6,679 bases of DNA from an uncultured Opitutales bacterium (lineage in GTDB: Bacteria > Verrucomicrobiota > Verrucomicrobiia > Opitutales > Intestinicryptomonadaceae), in assembly GCA_900552245.1 (NCBI GenBank), contig URYY01000117.1, forward strand, positions 1 to 6,679, read 5' to 3'. The notes under the pieces are model-generated. The model searched no databases and was not told the origin of the DNA. It saw only the letters and a list, made by a program, of their open reading frames with translations. Numbering within the stretch: position 1 is the stretch's first letter; each line of letters starts with the position of its first letter. Both the position numbers and the translations under genes were made by a program. Shown piece after piece: positions 1-6,117 of this stretch.

Positions 1-2391
1 GCCGGCAACTATATCGACGCGCAAAAGCTCCTCCGCCAAGCTGTCTTCAAGCTCGCGCTCTATGGCTCTGCGCAAGGGCCTTGCTCCGTATTTTTCGTCC
101 CAGCCCTTCTTTATCAGGAACTCTTTTGCGGACTTGTCTAGCGCTATGCTTATGTTCTGCTCGTCCAAGCGCTTTTGCAACTTTGCAAGCTCTATGTCAA
201 CTATCTGCGACATATTCTCCTTGCTGAGCGACCTAAACAGGACAATGTCGTTTATCCTATTTAAGAATTCGGGGCGGAACACCCTCTTCATCTCCTCCAT
301 GACCTTGTCCTTGGTCTTCTCGTAATCCTCCTCTTCGGAGATTCCTGCGCCAAAGCCCATAGACTGGTTCTTCTGCAATATGTGCGCGCCCACATTGCTT
401 GTGAGTATGATTATCGTGTTTCTAAAATCGACCGTCCTGCCCAGACTGTCGGTGAGCCTTCCGTCCTCCAAGACCTGCAACAAAAGCTGCGCCACATCGG
501 GGTGCGCCTTTTCGATTTCGTCAAATAAGATTACGCTATACGGGCGCCTTCTCACGGCCTCAGTAAGCTGGCCGCCGTCCTCGTGCCCGACGTATCCCGG
601 CGGAGAGCCTATTAGGCGAGAGATTGAGAACTTCTCCATGTATTCGGACATATCTATCTGAATCAGCGCGTCCTCTTCGCCAAACATCTCCTTTGCAAGT
701 ATCTTTGCAAGATAGGTCTTGCCGACGCCCGTCGGGCCCATAAACAGGAAGGAACCTATCGGGCGCTTCGGATCTTTCAAAGCCGCCCTGCTTCTGCGCA
801 AGGCTCTCGCAATTACCGATGTCGCCTCGTCCTGACCTACGACCTGGCTTCTGAGAGTCTCCTCCAAGTGCAGCAATTTCTTGCTCTCGCTCTCCTCCAT
901 TCTCGCAAGCGGAATTCCGGTCCAGCTGGAAACCACCGCAAAGATATCGTCTTCCGTAACCTCGGAAACCTTCTCTTCTAGCGACTTCTTCCAGGCCTTC
1001 AGTATGTCCAAACGCTGCGCCGTCAAACTCTTTTCCTCGTCGCGCAAGCTAGCGGCAAGCTCAAAGTTCTGATCTCTGATTGCAGCCTCCTTCCGGGCTA
1101 CAATTAGCTTAATCTTCTTTGCAAGCTCCTCTGCCTCCGCCGGACGCTCCATCATCTTTATGCGCGCCCTAGAGCCGGCCTCGTCTATTATATCTATCGC
1201 CTTATCCGGCAGAAACCTGCTTGTAATGTAGCGCGACGAAAGTTTCACGGCAGCCTCCAGAGCCGCATCGCTATAGTGGCAGTGGTGGTGCTTTTCGTAA
1301 TTTGAGCGCAAGCCCTTGAGAATCAAAACGGCATCTTCCACTGAGGGTTCGTCAACTTTCACGCTCTGGAATCGCCTGTCAAGTGCGCTGTCTTTTTCTA
1401 TGAACTTGCGGTACTCCGCCATGGTAGTTGCGCCTATGCACTGCAAAGCGCCCCTAGACAGAGCAGGCTTAAAGATGTTTGAAGCATCCATCGCACCCTC
1501 CGCCGAGCCAGCCCCAACTATTGTGTGAAGCTCGTCTATAAAGAGTATGACATCTCCCGCCTTCTCTATTTCGTCCATGACCGCCTTTATGCGCTCCTCA
1601 AACTGGCCGCGATACTTTGTGCCCGCAACCATCAAGGCCATATCTAGCGCTATCACGCGCTTTGAGGCAATGAGCTCCGGAACTTCGCCTGAAGCTATCT
1701 CCTGAGCCAAGCCCTCGACAATCGCGGTCTTTCCGACGCCGGCCTCGCCTATCAATACGGGGTTGTTCTTCGTGCGCCTGCACAAAATCTGAATGACCCT
1801 CATAATCTCGCGGCTTCTTCCGATTACCGGATCGAGCTTGCCCTGGCGCGCGCTCTCTGTCAAGTCGCGACCAAAGGCCTTTAGCGCGCTGCCCTGGCGC
1901 TCGCGCGGCTCCTGAGCCTGCTGAGCCTCGTCCTGCTGCTGCGGAATGTCGCCGACGAAATTCGGATCGAGCTCGGCAAGTATCAAATTCTTGCAGGTCT
2001 CTATATTGACGCCCAAGGCCTGCAAGACCTGCGCGCCCTCGCCCTGACCCTCTCGCAAAAGACCAAGCAGTATGTGCTCGGTTCCCACGTAATTGTGGCC
2101 GAACTTGCTGGCCTCCTGAGCCGCAAGCGTTATTACTCTCTTTACGCCGTCAGTGTGCTCAAGCTCCGCGTTGGCTCCGGCGGCGTTTCCCTTGCCAACT
2201 CGCTTCTCAACCTCTTTTCGCACCACATCGAGGTTCAAGCCCATTTTGCGTAGCACATTCACGGCAACCCCCTGCCCGAGACTTATTATCCCAAGCAAAA
2301 GGTGCTCAGTACCTACGTAATTGTGACCGAAGTTTCGCGCTTCCTTCCTCGCAAGCGACAAAACCTGTTGCGCTCTTGGTGTTAACTGCAT
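1..2391 (-). CDS. clpC: ClpC, AAA+ unfoldase of the ClpCP protease (C-terminus cut by window edge)
   Basis: Hexameric Clp/Hsp100 ATPase that unfolds cytosolic substrates and passes them to ClpP. 797 codons are visible, reading open to the window edge; the family is about 810-850 residues, so only a short tail is missing. Seen in order: two N-terminal Clp_N repeats, each with NYVGTEHLLLG (about 24-34 and 100-110); a Gln-rich linker (151-166); ATPase domain 1 with Walker A GEAGVGKT (215-222), pore-loop GTKYRG (257-262) and Walker B VILFIDE (281-287); a ClpC-type middle domain with a UVR-like stretch (about 430-460); ATPase domain 2 with Walker A GPTGVGKT (552-559), pore loop GYVG (599-602), Walker B ILFDE (621-625); and MGF (678-680), matching the position of the ClpP-docking loop. 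Glu29 and Glu105 correspond to the Glu residues that bind phosphoarginine in Bacillus ClpC. The start is fixed by an in-frame TGA five codons upstream that overlaps the ribosome binding site. It is the last gene seen of purA-mcsA-mcsB-clpC. ClpA/ClpB are less likely given the middle domain and the mcsAB neighbours. Confidence 0.97.
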   Translation of the reverse strand, partial: MQLTPRAQQVLSLARKEARNFGHNYVGTEHLLLGIISLGQGVAVNVLRKMGLNLDVVRKEVEKRVGKGNAAGANAELEHTDGVKRVITLAAQEASKFGHNYVGTEHILLGLLREGQGEGAQVLQALGVNIETCKNLILAELDPNFVGDIPQQQDEAQQAQEPRERQGSALKAFGRDLTESARQGKLDPVIGRSREIMRVIQILCRRTKNNPVLIGEAGVGKTAIVEGLAQEIASGEVPELIASKRVIALDMALMVAGTKYRGQFEERIKAVMDEIEKAGDVILFIDELHTIVGAGSAEGAMDASNIFKPALSRGALQCIGATTMAEYRKFIEKDSALDRRFQSVKVDEPSVEDAVLILKGLRSNYEKHHHCHYSDAALEAAVKLSSRYITSRFLPDKAIDIIDEAGSRARIKMMERPAEAEELAKKIKLIVARKEAAIRDQNFELAASLRDEEKSLTAQRLDILKAWKKSLEEKVSEVTEDDIFAVVSSWTGIPLARMEESESKKLLHLEETLRSQVVGQDEATSVIARALRRSRAALKDPKRPIGSFLFMGPTGVGKTYLAKILAKEMFGEEDALIQIDMSEYMEKFSISRLIGSPPGYVGHEDGGQLTEAVRRRPYSVILFDEIEKAHPDVAQLLLQVLEDGRLTDSLGRTVDFRNTIIILTSNVGAHILQKNQSMGFGAGISEEEDYEKTKDKVMEEMKRVFRPEFLNRINDIVLFRSLSKENMSQIVDIELAKLQKRLDEQNISIALDKSAKEFLIKKGWDEKYGARPLRRAIERELEDSLAEELLRVDIVAG

Positions 2392-2400
2392 TTTTTTATT

Positions 2401-2405
2401 TCCTC
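2401..2405 (-). promoter_or_regulatory. Ribosome binding site of clpC
   Basis: GAGGA on the minus strand, nine A/T-rich bases before the clpC ATG. It overlaps the in-frame TGA that closes the frame upstream, so ATG at 2391 is the only reasonable start. The 76-base gap from mcsB to clpC (2392-2467) otherwise shows no convincing terminator hairpin or promoter, which fits read-through from mcsB. Confidence 0.75.
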
Positions 2406-2467
2406 AAACTAAATGGATAAAGCCCCCTCCGAGATTCTAGCCCCGCAGAAAAGCTCTCAAAAATTTT

Positions 2468-3574
2468 TTACTTTTTAGAAGCGCGCGCCCCGCCACGCGT
2501 CTTGCCGCGCTTCGACTTAGGCAACGATGGCTTTCTAACATCCTTAAACGCCTCCCTCAGAACCTCAGCTCTGAGGATATCGCGCTGCATGGACGTCATA
2601 GCCCCGCCCTGACCATATATATACTTTAAGTGCGCTGGCCTGAGGTTAAATATCAAAGCGTCTGTCAGCAGCTTCGACTTTGCCGGCATAAAGCCCAAAT
2701 CGGCCGCCAAGCGCATAGCAGATAGGCATTCGCAAGCTTCCGTGCTTGAAATCATCCTGCATGAGTCAATTATGGCCCTGGCCCTCGCAATCTTATCGTA
2801 TATAAGCTCCGGATTCGACTCCAAGATTCTTAGACGCGCATTTTCTTCAAAGGTTGCAATCTTGGCGCAAATATTTGTTATTTTTTCCACCATCTCAGGC
2901 TCGCGAAAGCCCAAGGTCTGCTGGTTTGATATCTGGTAAAAAGCCCCTACAGGCTCGCTGCCCTCGCCGTTTGCCCCCCTTGCAACAAAGCCAAATTGCG
3001 ACAAGCCCCTTATGACCTTCTCCATATCCTCAGTCATGACAAGCCCCGTGAGGTGCATCATTACAGACGCCCTCAGGCCCGTCCCGACATTTGTGGGGCA
3101 AGCTGTGAGATAGCCGTATCTCTCACTAAATGCGTAGGGCAAATTCCGCTCTATCTTGTCGTCGAGAGCGTCTATTTTTTTCCATAGAGCCTCCAAGCAC
3201 AAACCGCGCGCAAGCATCTGTATGCGCAGGTGATCCTCCTCATTTATCATTACCGACGCCGACGCGTCCTTTGAAATATATACGCCCCTTGCACCGCTTG
3301 CCGCCAGAAGCTCCCTGCTAAGCATATTGTTCTCAGCCAAGAACTGCCCGTTTAAACCTGCGAGCGCATCAGCATCAAAGAAAAACCCTCCCTCGAATTT
3401 GCGAACCTTAGATAGAGCCTCGCAAACTCTGTTGAATACTTCCGCTTTGCCTTCGTCGCTTAAAATTGTTGTAAAATCCTCGCCTGCAACATTGCGTGCA
3501 AGCCTTATTCTGGAGCTTATAAATATAGCTTCAGTATCGGGCTTTAACTTGCAGACTGTCTGGGGTATTTCCAT
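2468..3574 (-). CDS. mcsB: McsB, protein arginine kinase
   Basis: ATP:guanidino phosphotransferase-fold kinase that phosphorylates arginine side chains of proteins, marking them for ClpC-ClpP in the cytosol. 368 residues, slightly longer than the usual 350-360. Seen: ISSRIRLARN (19-28), the nucleotide-binding SxRxR segment; NEEDHLRIQ (111-119), holding an acidic active-site stretch; TACPTNVGTGLRAS (157-170) with the conserved cysteine at 159; the NQQTLG segment (217-222); and RDILRA (331-336), which matches the RDxxRA motif known in Bacillus McsB as the allosteric phosphoarginine pocket and which separates McsB from arginine and creatine kinases. The absence of the N-terminal helical domain of animal phosphagen kinases also supports McsB. 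The C-terminus (about 353-368) is a strongly basic Lys/Arg/Gly tail. The ATG follows the mcsA TAG directly with no good Shine-Dalgarno, suggesting translational coupling to mcsA, its partner. Catalysis on protein arginine is inferred from family and context. Confidence 0.96.
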   Translation of the reverse strand: MEIPQTVCKLKPDTEAIFISSRIRLARNVAGEDFTTILSDEGKAEVFNRVCEALSKVRKFEGGFFFDADALAGLNGQFLAENNMLSRELLAASGARGVYISKDASASVMINEEDHLRIQMLARGLCLEALWKKIDALDDKIERNLPYAFSERYGYLTACPTNVGTGLRASVMMHLTGLVMTEDMEKVIRGLSQFGFVARGANGEGSEPVGAFYQISNQQTLGFREPEMVEKITNICAKIATFEENARLRILESNPELIYDKIARARAIIDSCRMISSTEACECLSAMRLAADLGFMPAKSKLLTDALIFNLRPAHLKYIYGQGGAMTSMQRDILRAEVLREAFKDVRKPSLPKSKRGKTRGGARASKK

Positions 3575-4204
3575 CTATTGCTCTGACTTTAAGGCGTTTA
3601 TTTTATCTCTCAATACGGCAGCGTCCTCATAGCGCTCGTCGGCTATCGCCAAATCCAACTGGGTCTTTAGAGATTCCAGTGTCTCAGGCGCGTTGGCTTC
3701 TTTCAACTCGGGTTTAAGAGGCTCGCTTTGCCCTATCGACTCCGGAGGTTCATCGGGCAAGTTGCCGCCGGATTCCTCAAATTTGTCGAAGGGAATTTCT
3801 ATTTGCCTTGAATCCTCAACTATAGCGGGCTTTGAGTGGCACTTCGGCCTCTTGCCGACGTGGTTAATCGCCCCGTGCATTTGCGCTAAAATTTCCGTAA
3901 GCCTGTCTCTGAAAGCCTCGTAGCAGGCGGGGCAAGAGAACCTGCCGCGCTTTTCAAACTCCTCAAATGAAGTCCCGCAACTCGGGCAGATTAAATCCGC
4001 CTTTGAAGCGTTGCCGGCCGAGAGCAACTGCTCCTCCAACTTCTTTATATTTGGAATTATATCCGCCGGAAAGCCAGCCGAAGCCAGAGCCGAATTTTTC
4101 TCGGCACAAGCTGCGCAAAGGTGCATCTTAATTTTTTTGCCGTCTATGATTTTTGTTATGTGGACGGTTGCCGGCGCGCCGCAAATATCGCATTTGTATT
4201 CCAT
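3575..4204 (-). CDS. mcsA: McsA, zinc-finger activator of the McsB arginine kinase
   Basis: Small cytosolic adaptor that binds and activates McsB; in Bacillus it also belongs to the CtsR/ClpC stress circuit. 209 residues. Seen: four CxxC pairs at 5-8, 30-33, 73-76 and 91-94, the expected two zinc-binding modules (the first opens the protein with YKCDICG, the second is CPSCGTSF followed by FSCPACYEAF); HVGKRP (115-120), the family segment after the second module; and a C-terminal UVR motif (about 176-208) with LDLAIADERYEDAAVLRDKI. Between them lies an acidic, Pro/Glu-rich linker (about 125-175), probably disordered; it makes the protein longer than Bacillus McsA (about 185). TAA stands directly before the ATG in frame, so the start is fixed. 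It lies 45 bases after purA and abuts mcsB with no gap. The UVR motif resembles the one in the ClpC middle domain, in keeping with an adaptor role. Confidence 0.95.
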   Translation of the reverse strand: MEYKCDICGAPATVHITKIIDGKKIKMHLCAACAEKNSALASAGFPADIIPNIKKLEEQLLSAGNASKADLICPSCGTSFEEFEKRGRFSCPACYEAFRDRLTEILAQMHGAINHVGKRPKCHSKPAIVEDSRQIEIPFDKFEESGGNLPDEPPESIGQSEPLKPELKEANAPETLESLKTQLDLAIADERYEDAAVLRDKINALKSEQ

Positions 4205-4211
4205 TTAGAAA

Positions 4212-4217
4212 TCCTTC
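4212..4217 (-). promoter_or_regulatory. Ribosome binding site of mcsA
   Basis: GAAGGA on the minus strand, seven bases before the mcsA ATG. Together with the TAA that directly precedes the ATG in frame, it fixes the start at 4204. It is a stronger site than those in front of purA and mcsB. Confidence 0.75.
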
Positions 4218-4228
4218 ATTTATTTCCG

Positions 4229-4266
4229 ATAGCGCACCATTATAGCGCGCTATACAAGCTTAAGAA
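4229..4266 (-). promoter_or_regulatory. Candidate promoter of mcsA-mcsB-clpC with overlapping inverted repeats
   Basis: A perfect -10 hexamer TATAAT lies at 4239-4244 on the minus strand, with a weak -35 candidate TTCTTA at 4261-4266 (16-base spacer, three of six consensus matches). Transcription would begin near 4230, just before the mcsA ribosome binding site. The same stretch carries a 14-base perfect palindrome TATAGCGCGCTATA (4241-4254), overlapping the purA stop codon, and a 7-base inverted repeat ATAGCGC/GCGCTAT (arms 4229-4235 and 4247-4253) with the -10 in its 11-base loop. There is no T run, so it is not a typical terminator. An operator controlling a stress promoter is an inference; it may be chance in a short gap. 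Confidence 0.4.
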
Positions 4267-5797
4267 GCTCCGCCGTAGTCGGTATGTCCCTTATTATCTG
4301 CGAAGGCAGAGGTCCAACGCCTATGTAGCGGAGGTTTGGCAGATTCTTCAATTCAAAGTCTCTGCCGGCTACGTCAAGTATGCTCTTTAGGCAAAACGCA
4401 ACGTACCTCTTTGCATTCATCGGCAATTTTTCAAAACTCCTCACCTGCGAAATATCCTCAGACCAGCCCGGAAGCTGCGCGTAAACGGGCGTCAGAGTCT
4501 TTCTGAGCGCGTCGGAGCGCGGCACTGTTTTAAAAATTTTGCCGTCTTTAGATTTGTAAGCTGTGCAGACCAAAAGTTCCCCTCCGTTCCAGTCGCCCTC
4601 GTACGATAGCGCGTCGAGCTTGTTTATAATAATGTCATCGTAGCCGGAGTAGCGCAGGGCGTCGCCCTTTTCAACGGCGTCAAACCAACCGACCATGCGC
4701 TGGCGCCCCGTGCTTGTGCCAAACTCCAACTTCTTTAGCTTTACCGCCAATGGGTGCGCATCGTTCATCTGCGTCAAGAATACGTGCGTGCCTACCTTTG
4801 TATCGTAAGCCTTGCAGCAGCCCAGAACGTGAACCGCCTGAACTGGGATTCCCGCGCTTTGGAAAAATTCGGGAGCGTTTGTGTGCGAGGCCGTGACATT
4901 CGGAGCAAAGCCGTGGCGCTTGTCGAGCCAATAGGCCTGTCCGAATTCGCCTATTATGCACCTGCCGTCGCGCAGTGCTTTTAGAGAAACCTCGCGGACA
5001 TCTCCAACGTACTTTGCCAGCTTTGAGCCCGCGCTCCAATAGACATCGACTATCTTGTCCAAATTCAACTCAAAGGGATTCTCTCCCTTAAAGACGTGGA
5101 AATCGAACTCGGATTTGTCGAACACTCCATCTTCAATCGCTTGGGCGTTTGCCCTCAATTCGGCGTTTGTGAGGATATCAAAAAATTCATTCCACTTCTG
5201 GGGCGAAACCTTGCAGACGTATTTTATTGTGTCGCAAGCGCGCAAGAGCTTTGCCTTTAACTTTGCCGCAAAGTGGGATTTTTCGCCGCAAAAGTCGCAA
5301 TACCAAATCTGAAACTGGCTGACTTCGTCGGTGTACGACGGGGTTATGCCCCTGCCCGTGGAGCCGCGCGGCTCTTCCTTTAAAACTTCAACTCTGTAAT
5401 TTTCCCAAGCCAAATCCAAGAGCCTGTGCCCCAGATCGCTAAGCATCGTGCGCTCGTCTATCAGCAGGCGCGAAAAGATTTTGTAGCCCTTCTTTTCAAG
5501 CGGAAGGCCCTCCCACAGAAATTTTCTCGGGTCTGCGACAACTCCGGCGCCTATTGCGAGAACCTCGACGTCGTTTTCTATAACGCCCGCCGGCAGCAAA
5601 TTGAGCTTTACGTTGCCCGCGGTATGCCCCGAGTTGGCGCCGCCATTTACTTTCATGACGATTGCAGCGATGTCTTCGCGCCCGCTCTTTGCCTTCAATT
5701 CGTCTATAACTTCGTATATTAGGCGGCCCTTGCCTTCGTCGCCCATGCTTATACCGGTATCCGCTATTAACTGACTTTTAAATTCTGTGAGTGCCAT
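4250..5797 (-). CDS. purA: Adenylosuccinate synthase, long divergent form
   Basis: PurA joins IMP and aspartate using GTP to form adenylosuccinate, the first step from IMP to AMP. Seen: GDEGKG (19-24) with the catalytic Asp20; GGANSGHT (52-59) with the catalytic His58; STGRGITPSY (146-155); EFGQAYWLDKRHG (284-296), keeping the Gln of the canonical EGAQG at 287; VTASHT (301-306); STGRQRMVGWFDA (361-373); NKLDAL (392-397), the guanine-binding segment; and LPGWSEDI (442-449). At 515 residues it is about 85 longer than the usual 430. Much of the excess lies between about 160 and 280, which includes CDFCGEKSH (167-175), a possible metal site. The position of the inter-subunit IMP-binding Arg143 of E. 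coli PurA aligns with Gln161. The core residues favour real PurA activity rather than phage PurZ, which lacks the catalytic Asp, but an altered substrate preference is possible. A TAG in frame three codons upstream fixes the ATG start; the ribosome site is weak (AGGT at 5802-5805). It is first in the purA-mcsA-mcsB-clpC cluster. Confidence 0.9.
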   Translation of the reverse strand: MALTEFKSQLIADTGISMGDEGKGRLIYEVIDELKAKSGREDIAAIVMKVNGGANSGHTAGNVKLNLLPAGVIENDVEVLAIGAGVVADPRKFLWEGLPLEKKGYKIFSRLLIDERTMLSDLGHRLLDLAWENYRVEVLKEEPRGSTGRGITPSYTDEVSQFQIWYCDFCGEKSHFAAKLKAKLLRACDTIKYVCKVSPQKWNEFFDILTNAELRANAQAIEDGVFDKSEFDFHVFKGENPFELNLDKIVDVYWSAGSKLAKYVGDVREVSLKALRDGRCIIGEFGQAYWLDKRHGFAPNVTASHTNAPEFFQSAGIPVQAVHVLGCCKAYDTKVGTHVFLTQMNDAHPLAVKLKKLEFGTSTGRQRMVGWFDAVEKGDALRYSGYDDIIINKLDALSYEGDWNGGELLVCTAYKSKDGKIFKTVPRSDALRKTLTPVYAQLPGWSEDISQVRSFEKLPMNAKRYVAFCLKSILDVAGRDFELKNLPNLRYIGVGPLPSQIIRDIPTTAELLKLV

Positions 5798-5828
5798 TTT
5801 GACCTATAGTTCCAAACCCTTAGAAGAT

Positions 5829-5875
5829 GGATTTTTAGGAAGTTTAGTCAAGCATCTTTTGCGGCCTAAAAATCC
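5829..5875. repeat. Perfect 11-base inverted repeat upstream of purA
   Basis: On the plus strand GGATTTTTAGG (5829-5839) and CCTAAAAATCC (5865-5875) are exact reverse complements separated by 25 bases, ending 32 bases before the purA start. A third related copy, CCTAAAAAACCC (5874-5885), overlaps the outer arm in direct orientation. A TTGACT resembling a -35 box of a purA promoter (minus strand, 5846-5851) sits in the spacer, but the matching -10 region is poor. No T run follows the repeat on either strand, so a terminator is unlikely. An operator or a leader hairpin controlling purA is inferred. Confidence 0.6.
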
Positions 5876-5876
5876 T

Positions 5877-5914
5877 AAAAAACCCACAGCGGCGCAAGCG
5901 GGGCAAGGCCGCTA
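5877..5914 (-). terminator. Candidate Rho-independent terminator after the ABC-F gene
   Basis: On the minus strand AGCGGC and GCCGCT (plus-strand 5908-5913 and 5888-5893) form a six-pair G/C-rich stem, with one more U-G pair possible, around a 14-base loop. GTGGG and then six T residues (5877-5882) follow. It would end transcription about 200 bases after the ABC-F stop and separate it from purA. The stem is short, the loop large and the T run begins five bases late, so the call is tentative; a shorter alternative AGCGG/CCGCT pairing is also possible. Confidence 0.4.
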
Positions 5915-6117
5915 AAGTTTGCGATGGAAAATACGAGCATAAAGAAACTGCCCAGACGCCCCCGCACGGACAAAACAATCAAAATAAGGGCATCTAAATT
6001 GAGCCTAGAAAATAGAAATATTGATAAATTCCAACGTGAAAGTTGCAAAAGTTAAAAAAGTTAAATACCTGCGATAGAAAAGCGCCCGCCCGACAAGCCC
6101 GCAAAAACAGACTAGGG

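Larger units (their letters stand above)
5798..6117. other. Intergenic region between the ABC-F gene and purA
   Basis: These 320 bases hold no recognisable gene. The half next to the ABC-F gene is A/T-rich, with AAAGTT-like units repeated on the plus strand at about 6040-6062 and a G/C-rich patch at about 6081-6102. The half next to purA contains a hairpin followed by a T run and an 11-base inverted repeat, listed separately. A 43-codon plus-strand frame (5924-6055) is probably chance. The region should contain the end of the ABC-F transcript and the start of the purA transcript. Confidence 0.7.

Noticed and set aside
62..1528. Several plus-strand frames of 60-95 codons opposite clpC (for example 62-325, 380-661, 881-1072, 1316-1528)
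   Set aside because: They lie wholly antisense to a well-conserved ATPase gene and show Ser/Leu/Phe-rich composition typical of frame shadows, with no recognisable domain.
4680..5039. A 119-codon minus-strand frame inside purA
   Set aside because: It overlaps the conserved purA frame in another phase, is Arg/Ser-rich and low in recognisable motifs, and would replace strong PurA motifs.
4250..5797. PurZ, the phage enzyme for 2-aminoadenine synthesis
   Set aside because: The catalytic Asp of GDEGKG is present at residue 20, whereas PurZ proteins lack it, and there are no phage genes in the window.
5789..5805. GGTCAAA and GCACTC near the purA start, resembling a CtsR half-site and a CIRCE (HrcA) half-site
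   Set aside because: Only a single GGTCAAA is present; the sequence three bases on matches the second half at three of seven positions, and no GAGTGC arm follows the GCACTC. Both lie across the start codon and look like chance.
6081..6102. G/C-rich patch followed by a T run after the ABC-F stop, considered as a terminator
   Set aside because: The patch holds repeated GCGGGC units in the same orientation, with no complementary CCCGC arm on that strand, so it cannot form a stem.
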